27,044 nucleotides of DNA from the NCBI GenBank assembly GCA_029858845.1, contig JAOUEG010000001.1, positions 1 to 27,044 on the forward strand. The letters are read 5' to 3'. The position numbers were made by a program, and so were the translations under genes. The notes below the pieces were generated by a model, which saw only the letters and a list, made by a program, of their open reading frames with translations, searched no databases and was not told the origin of the DNA. Below are positions 15,731 through 23,468 of this stretch, piece after piece; within the stretch, counting starts at the first letter, position 1, and every line of letters begins with the position of its first letter. The stretch is from Chloroflexota bacterium. GTDB lineage: Bacteria; Chloroflexota; Limnocylindria; Limnocylindrales; CSP1-4.

Positions 15731-16780
15731 ATGAACGGATCCCTGCCCGAGATCATCGATCTGCCGAGCGCGGAGAGGCGCGCCCGCCAGCCGCGTCCGC
15801 GGTTCGGCGAGCGGACCATGATCGTGTGCGACAACCTGGTCAAGATCTACAAGATCGCGGACCTCGAGGTGGTCGCCCTGCAGGGCCTCGATCTCCTCGT
15901 GGAGCGGGGCGAGTTCGTCGCCATGGTCGGAGCGTCGGGGTCCGGCAAGAGCACCCTGCTCAACGTCCTCGGCGGGCTCGACGTCCCATCCGCCGGACGT
16001 GCCGTCGTCGCGGGCCATCAACTGACCGAGCTCAGCTCGCAGGAGCAGACGCTCTACCTGCGGCGGGTGATCGGGTTCGTGTGGCAGCAGACGGCCCGCA
16101 ACCTGCTCGGGTATCTGACCGCGCAGGAGAACGTCGAGTTGCCGATGGTCTTCGACGGCGTTCCACGCCCCGCCCGGGAGGCGCGCGCCCGGGAGCTGTT
16201 GGCGCAGGTCGGCCTGGCCGATCGTGCCGGTCATCGGCCGGACCGGCTGTCCGGAGGCGAGCAGCAGCGGGTGGCGATCGCCGTCGCCCTCGCCAATGAG
16301 CCGGACGTCCTGTTGGCGGACGAGCCGACCGGCGAGCTGGACACGGCGACGGCGGGCGAGATCTTCGATCTCATGCGCCGGGTCAACCGCGAATCCGGCG
16401 TGACCATCGTGGTGGCGACCCACGACCCATTGGTCAGCACCCAGGTGAGTCGCACCGTGGCCATCCGGGACGGACGCGTCAGCAGCGAGGTGCTCCGGGA
16501 GCGGGCCGGGTCGGAGGAGAGTGGCCACCACGTGGAGGCTACCGAGTACGCGGTCCTGGACCGGGTCGGTCGGCTCCAGTTGCCACGGACCCATGTCGAG
16601 GCCCTCGGCCTGGAGCGGCGGGTCCGGCTGGATCTCGAGGAGGACCACATCGCCGTCTGGCCGGATCGCCGTGCTGACGGTCCGTCGTCACCGCCGCGAG
16701 ACCCGGGAACCACGCGACCGGAGGGCCAGCCACGCGCATCGGATGGGCCCGAGCAACGCGACGGAGCGCCGGAGCGATGA
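15731..16780 (+). CDS. MacB-type ABC ATPase with C-terminal AbrB-like tail
   Basis: A 349-residue protein. I prefer the ATG at 15731 because TAGGAG lies 4 nt upstream; a GTG at 15713 would add six residues. The Walker A is GASGSGKST (K73), the Q-loop FVWQQTARNLLGY, the signature LSGGEQQRVAIAVALA, the Walker B VLLADEPTGELD and the switch region VVATHD. These belong to the MacB/LolD family. After the ATPase, about 110 extra residues follow. In them YAVLDRVGRLQLPRTHVEAL and GLERRVRLDLEEDHIAVWP resemble an AbrB/SpoVT swapped-hairpin module. The last 35 residues are a Pro/Arg/Gly-rich disordered tail. The stop overlaps the next ATG (ATGA). Confidence 0.83.
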   Translation: MNGSLPEIIDLPSAERRARQPRPRFGERTMIVCDNLVKIYKIADLEVVALQGLDLLVERGEFVAMVGASGSGKSTLLNVLGGLDVPSAGRAVVAGHQLTELSSQEQTLYLRRVIGFVWQQTARNLLGYLTAQENVELPMVFDGVPRPAREARARELLAQVGLADRAGHRPDRLSGGEQQRVAIAVALANEPDVLLADEPTGELDTATAGEIFDLMRRVNRESGVTIVVATHDPLVSTQVSRTVAIRDGRVSSEVLRERAGSEESGHHVEATEYAVLDRVGRLQLPRTHVEALGLERRVRLDLEEDHIAVWPDRRADGPSSPPRDPGTTRPEGQPRASDGPEQRDGAPER

Positions 16781-17490
16781 CCGGACCGATGGACCGGTCG
16801 ACCATCGGACCGATGGTGGAGACCCGCGGCCTCGGCCGGGAGTTCGAGGTGGGGACGGTCGTGGTCCATGCCCTGCAGGACGCCGATCTTCGCGTCCACC
16901 GCGGCGAACTCGTCGCCATTCGCGGGCGCTCCGGTTCCGGCAAGACCACGTTGCTGTCGTTGATCGGTGGGCTGGATCGTCCGACGGCCGGCCAGGCCTT
17001 CGTCGACGGGGCATCGGTCGGTGAGATGAAGTCGGATGAGCTTGTGGAACTGCGGCGTCGGAAGATCGGTTTCATCTTCCAGGCCTTCGGCCTGCTCTCG
17101 ATCCTGACCGCGGCGGAGAACGTCGAAGTGCCGCTTCGCCTTGTCCAGACGCCGCCGCAGGAGCGCGAGGACCGGGTGCGCGTCCTGCTCGAGCTGGTGG
17201 GCCTCGGAGAGCGGGCTCAGCACCGACCACATGAGTTGTCGGGCGGCGAGCAGCAGCGGGTCGCCATCGCCCGAGCCTTGGCCAACCGTCCGGACCTCCT
17301 GCTGGCCGACGAGCCGACCGGCCAGCTCGACTCGCACACGGGACGCGCGATCATGAGCCTGCTTCGCGCGGTCGTCCGCAGCGAGGGGGTGACCGCGCTG
17401 ATCGCCACGCACGATCCGATGCTGATCGACCTGGCCGATCGTGTCATCGAGCTTCGCGACGGCCGGATCGTCAGCGAAGACGGATCGTGA
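16777..17490 (+). CDS. MacB/LolD-type ABC ATPase
   Basis: A 237-residue ATPase whose ATG at 16777 overlaps the preceding stop. The Walker A is GRSGSGKTT (K56), the Q-loop GFIFQAFGLLSIL, the signature LSGGEQQRVAIARALA, the Walker B LLLADEPTGQLD and the switch histidine ATHDPM. It lacks the C-terminal tail of its neighbour and has normal length for the family. With two permeases and two different ATPases in one operon, the natural model is a heteromeric transporter using both. The N-terminus includes a repeated GPM tripeptide encoded by a 10-bp DNA repeat, and internal ATGs at 16789 and 16813 are possible alternative starts. Confidence 0.85.
   Translation: MTGPMDRSTIGPMVETRGLGREFEVGTVVVHALQDADLRVHRGELVAIRGRSGSGKTTLLSLIGGLDRPTAGQAFVDGASVGEMKSDELVELRRRKIGFIFQAFGLLSILTAAENVEVPLRLVQTPPQEREDRVRVLLELVGLGERAQHRPHELSGGEQQRVAIARALANRPDLLLADEPTGQLDSHTGRAIMSLLRAVVRSEGVTALIATHDPMLIDLADRVIELRDGRIVSEDGS
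16801..16817 (+). repeat. Inverted repeat at the 5' end of the second ATPase gene
   Basis: ACCATCGG-A-CCGATGGT is a perfect 8-bp inverted repeat with a single central base. It also contains the second copy of GGACCGATGG (16783-16792 and 16807-16816). It covers the internal ATG at 16813. Confidence 0.5.
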
Positions 17491-17515
17491 TTCGCGGACG
17501 CTGATCGGAGACCGA

Positions 17516-18505
17516 CTAGCGCGCGTCGTCCGGGGCGCCGGGAACGTCGACCGTGGGCAGCTCCCATGTCCATGTGTGCAGGCGCTTGAGCAGTCGTCGG
17601 CCGGTCAGGTCCAGATGGATCGGCGTGACCGCGATCCGGCGGTTCACGACCGCGTGGAAGTCGGTTCCCGGGACCGACAGGCCGGAAGGTGGCGGCCCTC
17701 CGATCCAGAAGTACGGGATCCCGCGCGGATCCATGCGCTCCAGCAGTTCATCCGAATAGACCCGGCGACCGAGGCGGGTGATCTCGATGCCCTCGCACTC
17801 CTCCAGGGTGACCGCGGGCACGTTGACGTTGATGAGTTCGCCGCGAGACAGCCCCTCTCTGAGGATGTTGCGCGCCACCACGGTCGCGGCCATGGCGGCC
17901 AACGAGAAATCGGGGTGCTCGTAGTACTCCTGCGAGATCGCGAAGGCCGGACAGCTGTTGATGACGGCCTCCATCGCGGCGCTGACCGTGCCCGAGTAGG
18001 TGATGTCGTCGCCGAGGTTGGCCCCGTAGTTGATGCCGGACGCGACGAGGTCGAAGCCGTGTCCGAAATACCCGAGGAACGCGATGCTGACGGCATCGGT
18101 CGGCGATCCGTCCACCGAATAGGCGAGTGACCCGTCGGTCAGGGTCCGTTCCCGGACCCGCAGCGGACGCATCAGCGTCTTCTGATGCCCGACGGCGCTC
18201 TGGTTCGTGTCCGGCGCCACGACCGTGACGTCGCCCATCGGCTCGAGCGCCTGCTTGAGGGCGAGCAGGCCCCGTGATTCCACGCCGTCATCGTTGGTGA
18301 TGAGGATGCGCGGCCGGCTGGTCCATGTCGGGACAGGTCGGGCCGGGGTCCGCAGCGCGCGCGGCCCACCCCGGAGGGCACCGCCGGCGAGTGGCTCGCC
18401 GCGCTCCTTGTCCACGTCCCGGCGCTCCGAACGAGCTCGCTCGCGGGTCATGTCCATGTCCGGACTGCCAGGGGGTGACGGCGGCGTCGATGGATCCTTG
18501 CTCAC
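17516..18505 (-). CDS. surE: 5'/3'-nucleotidase SurE
   Basis: A metal-dependent survival nucleotidase. The SurE core begins at RILITNDDGVESRGL (N71-D72-D73 metal site). VVAPDTNQSAVG, VDGSPTDAVSIA and SGINYGANLGDDITYSGTVSAAMEA follow. These carry the metal- and phosphate-contacting residues. The family removes phosphate from nucleoside monophosphates and short polyphosphates in the cytoplasm. The GTG at 18505 overlaps the upstream stop (GTGA), favouring the full 329-residue form. It has about 64 polar Pro/Arg-rich residues before the core, unlike ordinary SurE, which starts almost at the NDDG motif. Alternative starts are ATG 18457, ATG 18451 and GTG 18415. It is the last gene of the trpS operon. 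Confidence 0.9.
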   Translation of the reverse strand: MSKDPSTPPSPPGSPDMDMTRERARSERRDVDKERGEPLAGGALRGGPRALRTPARPVPTWTSRPRILITNDDGVESRGLLALKQALEPMGDVTVVAPDTNQSAVGHQKTLMRPLRVRERTLTDGSLAYSVDGSPTDAVSIAFLGYFGHGFDLVASGINYGANLGDDITYSGTVSAAMEAVINSCPAFAISQEYYEHPDFSLAAMAATVVARNILREGLSRGELINVNVPAVTLEECEGIEITRLGRRVYSDELLERMDPRGIPYFWIGGPPPSGLSVPGTDFHAVVNRRIAVTPIHLDLTGRRLLKRLHTWTWELPTVDVPGAPDDAR

Positions 18506-19695
18506 GTCTCGTCCGCGACATCCTCGGCCTGACCGGGTGCCGGTTCGCGCGGCACGCGCACGGGTCGGCCTTCCCGCTCGCTCAGGCGCCGAGCCGCCCG
18601 ATCGGCGACCGTCCGCTCCCCGGATGTCAGGTGCAGGTAGTGCAGGAAGAAGGCGGACGCGACCGCCGCGACCGGGATGCCGAAGATGGCGCCCGGGATG
18701 CCCGCCACGCGAGACCCGATGAGGACGGAGCCGAGGACGACGATCGGGTGGATCCCGACAGCCCCCTGCATGATCCGTGGCTGCAGGACGTTCATCACGA
18801 CGAACCAGCCGATCACCATGATGATGAGCGTCGGCAGTAGGGCGGATGGCACGAATACGAGGGCGACGATGACCGGCGGTGCCCAGGATACGAACGGTCC
18901 GAAGAACGGGATCGCCATCAGGATGCCGGCACTGACCGACGTGAGCGCCTGGAGCGGCAGGCCCAGCAGCAGCGAGGCGAGCAGCGCCACGCCGAAGTAG
19001 GTGACGCCCATGACCACCTGGCCACGGAGGAAGCCGCCGAACGAGCGGGCCACGGATGTCTGCAGGAGGCGGGCCTCGTCCGCGAACGACGGCGGGACGA
19101 GCCGGAACAGGAACGCCATGATCGGGTCGCGGTCGATGACCATGTAGATGGACAGGAAGAAGATGATCAGCGTCAATCCGATCGCGCCGATGCTGGCCAC
19201 GGCGAAGGACTGCAGCGGCTGGATGAGGGTGACCGCGACGTCGTCGAGATTGTCCAGCAGCGTCAGGGCCTGGGCCGCGACGTCCACCTGGCCGAGGCCG
19301 ATCGAGTCGAGCAGGCCTTGGAGCGGGGCGACGATCGTGTCGATGTCCTGCCGGATCTGCGGGATCGAGGCGACGAACTGGGTGATCGAGGTGGCCAGGG
19401 CCTCGGCGACCACCAGTCCCACGACGACAAGGGTGACGACGATCAGGGTGTAGACGAGGACGACGGCGAGCACTCTCGGCAGGCCCGGGAGCCCGGCCGC
19501 GATCCGCGTCACGATCGGGCTTACGACGAACGCCAGCAGCCAGGCCAGGAAGAACGCCAGCAGGATGTCGCTGAAGATGCTCAGCGCCGACGCCGTCAGG
19601 CTGACGGCGATGAAGAACAGCACGACCGTGCCGAAGGTCAGGACGAGGCCGACGAGTCGGCGCTCGCGATCGGTCGGACGGAAGGCCTCCATCAT
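18502..19695 (-). CDS. AI-2E family (PerM/YdiK-like) membrane protein
   Basis: A 397-residue polytopic membrane protein, starting at ATG 19695 (or ATG 19692, its second codon). Hydrophobic stretches lie at about 15-60 (two helices), 75-98, 162-185, 225-250 and three or four more to about 350. A loop region containing QFVASIPQIRQDIDTI lies between. The PSFADEARLLQTSVARSFGGFLRGQVVMGVTYF segment (split around residue 215) and MVIGWFVVMNVLQPRIMQGAVGIHP are hallmarks of the AI-2E transporter family (UPF0118). Members have been linked to autoinducer-2 export, Na+/H+ antiport or unknown roles, so the substrate is open. It starts 7 bp after trpS and its stop overlaps surE. The C-terminal 50 residues are charged and cytoplasmic. 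Confidence 0.87.
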   Translation of the reverse strand: MMEAFRPTDRERRLVGLVLTFGTVVLFFIAVSLTASALSIFSDILLAFFLAWLLAFVVSPIVTRIAAGLPGLPRVLAVVLVYTLIVVTLVVVGLVVAEALATSITQFVASIPQIRQDIDTIVAPLQGLLDSIGLGQVDVAAQALTLLDNLDDVAVTLIQPLQSFAVASIGAIGLTLIIFFLSIYMVIDRDPIMAFLFRLVPPSFADEARLLQTSVARSFGGFLRGQVVMGVTYFGVALLASLLLGLPLQALTSVSAGILMAIPFFGPFVSWAPPVIVALVFVPSALLPTLIIMVIGWFVVMNVLQPRIMQGAVGIHPIVVLGSVLIGSRVAGIPGAIFGIPVAAVASAFFLHYLHLTSGERTVADRAARRLSEREGRPVRVPREPAPGQAEDVADET

Positions 19696-19702
19696 CGTCC
19701 CG

Positions 19703-20722
19703 TCAGCGCAGGCCCATCTTCTCGCGGACCTCGGCCATCGTTGCCTGGGCGATCGGGCGAACGCGTTCGGCGCCCGCGTCCAGGATGCGCTCGATCCGCT
19801 TCGGATCGGCCATCAGTTCCCGGTAGCGCTCGCGCGGCTCTGCGTAGTGGCGGAGGACCCGTTCCGCGAGAAGCTTCTTGGTGTCCACGCAACCGGTGCG
19901 GGCGGTCCGCTCGCCCTCCCAGATCTCCTCGTAGTCGTCCCCGAACGAGCGATGGAGCTGGCAGACGTTGCAGACGTCCGGCCGACCCGGATCGGTGCGC
20001 AGGATGCGGCGAGTATCCGTGACCATGGACATGATCTGGCGACGGACATCCTCCTCGGGGGCGAAGATATCGATGGCGTTGCCGATCGATTTGCTCATCT
20101 TGCGGACCCCATCCGTGCCGAGGACGATCGGCGCCTCGGTGTGGACCGCGAGGGGTTCCGGAAAGGTCTCGCCGTAGCGGTTGTTGAAGCTGCGAACGAT
20201 CTCCCGTGACAACTCCAGATGCGCCGCCTGGTCCTTGCCGACCGGCACGAGGCTCGCCTTGTAGATGATGATGTCGGCCGCCTGCAGGACCGGATACGAC
20301 AGCAGGCCGTGGTTGACGTCCTCCGGCTGGTTCTGCTTCTTCTCCTTGTAGGTCGGGGTGCGCTCCAGCCACGAGACCGGCGTGACCGTCATCAGCAGCC
20401 AGGCCAGCTCTGTGTGCTCCGGACGATGGCTCTGCACGAACAGGGTGCACCGTTCGGGGTCCAGTCCCAGGGCGAGCAGGGCGGCCGCCATCTCGCGTGT
20501 CTGGAGCCGCAGCCGGTCGGCATCATGGAGGCTGGTCAGCGCGTGGTAGTCGACGATGCAGTAGATCGCCTCGTAGTCCCATTGCAGGCGCACGTAGTTG
20601 CGGATCGCCCCCAGGTCGTTCCCGATGTGGGGGGCGCCGGATGGCTGGATCCCCGAGAAGATCCGCGGCCGCGAGGTCGGCGCATCGACGGGGGACGGGG
20701 CCGGGGCGGTCTCTGTCGTCAT
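19703..20722 (-). CDS. trpS: Tryptophan--tRNA ligase
   Basis: A 339-residue class I aminoacyl-tRNA synthetase that charges tRNA-Trp. I chose ATG 20722 because it gives the normal family length; a longer upstream frame has no supporting signals. A short Ala/Pro-rich lead precedes IFSGIQPSGAPHIGND, which holds the HIGH-equivalent PHIG at residues 31-34. LLSYPVLQAADIIIYKASLVPVGKDQ is the tryptophan/adenylate region. KMSKSIGN near residue 206 is the intact KMSKS loop. CNVCQLHR and the C-terminal anticodon-binding helices follow. A TACACT hexamer 8 nt before the start suggests a leaderless transcript. It is the first gene of the operon containing the AI-2E family protein and surE. Confidence 0.95.
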   Translation of the reverse strand: MTTETAPAPSPVDAPTSRPRIFSGIQPSGAPHIGNDLGAIRNYVRLQWDYEAIYCIVDYHALTSLHDADRLRLQTREMAAALLALGLDPERCTLFVQSHRPEHTELAWLLMTVTPVSWLERTPTYKEKKQNQPEDVNHGLLSYPVLQAADIIIYKASLVPVGKDQAAHLELSREIVRSFNNRYGETFPEPLAVHTEAPIVLGTDGVRKMSKSIGNAIDIFAPEEDVRRQIMSMVTDTRRILRTDPGRPDVCNVCQLHRSFGDDYEEIWEGERTARTGCVDTKKLLAERVLRHYAEPRERYRELMADPKRIERILDAGAERVRPIAQATMAEVREKMGLR

Positions 20723-20730
20723 CGCGCCCG

Positions 20731-20736
20731 AGTGTA
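20731..20736 (-). promoter_or_regulatory. Probable leaderless-type -10 of the trpS operon
   Basis: On the minus strand TACACT ends 8 nt before the ATG at 20722. There is no room for a normal ribosome-binding site, so transcription likely begins at the start codon. Confidence 0.45.
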
Positions 20737-20774
20737 GCCCACGCTTCATGCTCCGCGAACGGCGGTCGTTGGGG

Positions 20775-20780
20775 TAGAGT
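20775..20780 (+). promoter_or_regulatory. Probable leaderless-type -10 of the acetyl-CoA synthetase-like gene
   Basis: TAGAGT ends 6 nt before the ATG at 20787. Together with the opposite -10 of trpS it forms a divergent promoter pair in a 64-bp gap. Confidence 0.45.
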
Positions 20781-20786
20781 CCGTCC

Positions 20787-22697
20787 ATGGTCGCCATGCA
20801 TCCACTGGATGCTCTGTGTGCAGCGGCGAGAGCGGATCCGGAGCGTTTCTGGGGCGAGGTCGCCGAGGACATCGTTCCGTGGTTCCGTCGCCCCGACCGG
20901 GTCCTCGTCCATGAGCCACCGACCTTCCGCTGGTTCGAGGGCGGTCGCACGAACATGGCCTGGACCGCGCTCGACCACCAGGTCGAGCAAGGTCGCGGTG
21001 AGCAGGTCGCCCTGATCGCCGCGGACGAGCGCGGCGGACGCCGCCGGTGGACCTACCGGGAGCTCCTTGACGAGGTTCGGAGCATCGCCGCCGCCCTGCG
21101 CGGCCTCGGCGTCGGTCGCGGCGACCGGGTCACCATCTACATGCCGACGACGGTCGAGGCGATCGCCACGATGCTGGCCGTCGTACGGATCGGCGCCATC
21201 CACTCCGTGGTGTTCGCGGGGTTCGGCGCAGGCGCACTCGGCAACCGGATCCGGGCCTCGGGCTCGCGCGTGGTGGTGGCCGCCGACCTGACCTACCGGA
21301 AGGGCAAGGACGTCCCGCTGGAGGGCATCGTCGACGCGGCCCTGCGGGATGACCCGGGTTCGGTGGACGTGATCGTCATGCACCGTCGCGGCAGCGATCG
21401 CGCCGGGCCCGCCTCCGGCAACGCTCCGCCCAAGCTGGACTGGGATGACTTCATCAGCGGTGGCGCGGGGCATCCGGATCGGCACGAGGAGATGGAGTCG
21501 AACGAGCCCGCCTACATCCTGGCCACGTCCGGGACGACGGCCACACCGAAACTCGCCGTCCACACTCACGGCGGCAACCAGGTGCAGATCGCGGCGATGG
21601 GCCAGTGGCTGATGGGGCTGCGCGCCGGAGAGGTGTGGTGGTCGATGTCCGACATCGGCTGGATCGTCGGCCACAGCTACATCGTGTATGCGCCGCTCAT
21701 GGCCGGGGTCACGACCATCGCCTACGAAGGTGCTCTCGATCACCCCGGACCGGATGCGACCTGGGCACTCATCGAGGAGCTCGGCGTCCAGGGTCTGTTC
21801 ACGTCGCCGACGGGCGTCCGGCTGCTGATGCGAGCCGGAGCCGAACCGGCCCGAGCCCACGACCTGTCCAGCCTGGAGCGGATCTTCTGTGCCGGTGAGG
21901 TCCTCAACGCCCCCGCCTGGCGATGGCTGACCGAGGAGGTCTTCGAGGGCCGCGTCCCGGTCATCGACAACATGTGGCAGACGGAGACCGGCGGCCCGAT
22001 CTTCGGCAACCCCTATGGCCTCGGCCTCCTGCCGATCAAGCCGGGCTCGGCAGGCGTGCCGCTGCCGGGCACGGAGGCGGCGGTGGTCGGTCCGGATGGC
22101 GAGCAGCTGCCGGCTGGCCAGAAGGGCATCATGGTGCTGCGTCGTCCGTTCCCCGGCCTGATCGCGACGCTGTGGGGCGAGCCGGAGCGATACGCGACGG
22201 ACTATTGGTCGCGGATCCCGGGGTCGTACTACGTCGGTGACGCGGCGCATATCGACGAGGACGGTTATGTCTGGTTCTCCGGCCGCGCCGACGAGATCAT
22301 CAAGATCGCCGCCCACCGCCTTGGCACGATCGAGGTCGAATCCGCCTTCCTGCGCCATCCGGGCGTCGCGGAGGCGGGCGTGACCGGGCGGCCAGACGAG
22401 CTCCGTGGCGAGGTCATCGCGGCGTTCATCGTGCTCAGGGCCGGGTACGTGCCGTCGGACGATTTGCGCTCGGAGCTGTTGGCGACGCTGCGCGACGAAC
22501 TCGGCCCGATCGCCGTGGTCGGGGAGCTTTCGTTCGTCGACATGCTGCCGAAGACGCGGAGCGGCAAGATCATGCGGCGCGTCCTGAAGGCCGTGGTCGC
22601 CGGGGTCGACCCGGGCGATATCACGACGATCGAGGACGGCGCCTCCGTCGACGAGGCGCGTGCCGCGATCGCGCTGCTCAAAGATGGCGCCCGCTGA
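20787..22697 (+). CDS. acs: Acetyl-CoA synthetase-like AMP-forming acyl-CoA ligase
   Basis: A 636-residue adenylate-forming enzyme of Acs length. It would activate acetate or another short acid with ATP and CoA in the cytoplasm. The N-terminal ACAS_N part has FRWFEGGRTNMAWTALDHQV. Acs landmarks include WWSMSDIGWIVGHSYIVYAPL, DNMWQTETGGPI (with the tryptophan that limits acyl length), YVGDAAHIDEDGYVWFSGRADEIIK, and the acetylatable lysine in TRSGKIMRR. The ATP loop reads TSGTTATPKLAVHTHGG rather than TSGSTGKPKG. The hinge region reads IAAHRLGTIEVESAF, with Ala where Acs usually has Gly. The symbol is therefore tentative; a propionate or related-acid ligase is possible. Its end overlaps the next gene by 14 bp. 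Confidence 0.85.
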   Translation: MVAMHPLDALCAAARADPERFWGEVAEDIVPWFRRPDRVLVHEPPTFRWFEGGRTNMAWTALDHQVEQGRGEQVALIAADERGGRRRWTYRELLDEVRSIAAALRGLGVGRGDRVTIYMPTTVEAIATMLAVVRIGAIHSVVFAGFGAGALGNRIRASGSRVVVAADLTYRKGKDVPLEGIVDAALRDDPGSVDVIVMHRRGSDRAGPASGNAPPKLDWDDFISGGAGHPDRHEEMESNEPAYILATSGTTATPKLAVHTHGGNQVQIAAMGQWLMGLRAGEVWWSMSDIGWIVGHSYIVYAPLMAGVTTIAYEGALDHPGPDATWALIEELGVQGLFTSPTGVRLLMRAGAEPARAHDLSSLERIFCAGEVLNAPAWRWLTEEVFEGRVPVIDNMWQTETGGPIFGNPYGLGLLPIKPGSAGVPLPGTEAAVVGPDGEQLPAGQKGIMVLRRPFPGLIATLWGEPERYATDYWSRIPGSYYVGDAAHIDEDGYVWFSGRADEIIKIAAHRLGTIEVESAFLRHPGVAEAGVTGRPDELRGEVIAAFIVLRAGYVPSDDLRSELLATLRDELGPIAVVGELSFVDMLPKTRSGKIMRRVLKAVVAGVDPGDITTIEDGASVDEARAAIALLKDGAR

Positions 22698-23394
22698 GCG
22701 GAGCGCCGCCATCGCCCGCGTCGGCGCCGTCTACTTCGACCTGTATGGGACCCTGGTCGACCTGGGCCCGCTCGACGCGGCCTGCGAGGCCGTCGTTCCC
22801 GGTCATGGCGCGGACTTCGCCAGGGCGTGGCGGGCCGAGCAGATCCGCCTGACGTGGCTGAGGACGATCATGGTCACGTGGGTCGACTTCGAGCGGGTGA
22901 CCGAGGCCGCGCTGCGAGCGATCGCCACCCGCTTCGATGTCGATCCGTCGACCGCTTCGGGTCTCCTCGGCGGGGCTTTCGACGCCCTTCCGGCACGGCC
23001 TGAGGCACCGGCGGCCATCGGATCGCTGCGGGCCGCCGGCATCCGCGTCGGCGTGCTCTCCAACGGGAGCCGCCCGATGATCGGTCGGGCGCTGGCCGAC
23101 ACGACCCTGGCCGGGCTGTTCGATGACCTGCTCTCGGTCGACCAGGTCCGTCGGTTCAAGCCGGATCCTGCCGTCTACGCGATGGCCGTGCGTGCGAGTG
23201 GCCTGGAACCCGCCGAGATCGGGTTCGTCACGGCCAATGACTGGGATGCCGTGGGCGCCGCCGCGTACGGCTTCCGGGTCGCCTGGCTCCGTTCGCCGGG
23301 TGCCCCGGAGCCGCCGTCCGTCGGTGCTCCCGACCCTGCGGTGGCCACCTGGGCCGGTCTGTCACGGTTCGCGACCGACTCTTCCGGGATGTGA
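22684..23394 (+). CDS. HAD hydrolase, L-2-haloacid dehalogenase-like
   Basis: A 236-residue HAD-superfamily protein starting at ATG 22684 inside the end of the ligase gene (14-bp overlap). An in-frame alternative start at 22660 would add eight residues. Motif I is FDLYGTLVD with nucleophile D19 and Tyr, not Asp, two residues later. The second Asp is the phosphatase acid/base, and its replacement by Tyr is typical of type II haloacid dehalogenases. Motif II is VLSNGS, motif III K in RRFKPDPAVYAMA, and motif IV TANDWDAVGAAAYGFRVAWL, close to the dehalogenase SSNxWDxxGA. Substrate is uncertain; many such genes have no demonstrated dehalogenase role. The overlap indicates co-transcription with the CoA ligase. 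Confidence 0.85.
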   Translation: MAPAERSAAIARVGAVYFDLYGTLVDLGPLDAACEAVVPGHGADFARAWRAEQIRLTWLRTIMVTWVDFERVTEAALRAIATRFDVDPSTASGLLGGAFDALPARPEAPAAIGSLRAAGIRVGVLSNGSRPMIGRALADTTLAGLFDDLLSVDQVRRFKPDPAVYAMAVRASGLEPAEIGFVTANDWDAVGAAAYGFRVAWLRSPGAPEPPSVGAPDPAVATWAGLSRFATDSSGM

Positions 23395-23421
23395 GGACCG
23401 GCCGCCGGCCACGGGGTCCGC

Positions 23422-23427
23422 TACCAT
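23422..23427 (+). promoter_or_regulatory. Probable -10 of the threonine operon
   Basis: TACCAT ends 8 nt before an ATG (23436) that opens a 10-codon frame running into hom. The spacing equals that seen before trpS. Confidence 0.4.
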
Positions 23428-23435
23428 TCCACGCG

Positions 23436-23468
23436 ATGCTCGCCCGTCACCGCTCCACGTGCCCGTGA
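23436..23468 (+). CDS. Possible leader peptide upstream of hom
   Basis: A ten-codon frame, MLARHRSTCP, whose TGA overlaps the GTG at 23465 (GTGA). It has a candidate -10 just upstream and no Shine-Dalgarno, so it could be translated from a leaderless mRNA and feed ribosomes into hom. It contains one Thr codon only and no run of regulatory codons, so attenuation is not indicated. It may simply be chance. Confidence 0.3.
   Translation: MLARHRSTCP

Noticed and set aside
14792..16648. 618-codon minus-strand frame opposite the second permease and first ATPase
   Set aside because: No recognisable domain and shadow-like composition. The plus-strand ATPase motifs are unambiguous.
20523..22712. 729-codon open frame on the minus strand opposite the acetyl-CoA synthetase gene
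   Set aside because: The translation is rich in Arg, His, Asp and Gln with no domain motifs, typical of a high-GC shadow. The plus-strand frame has clear enzyme motifs.
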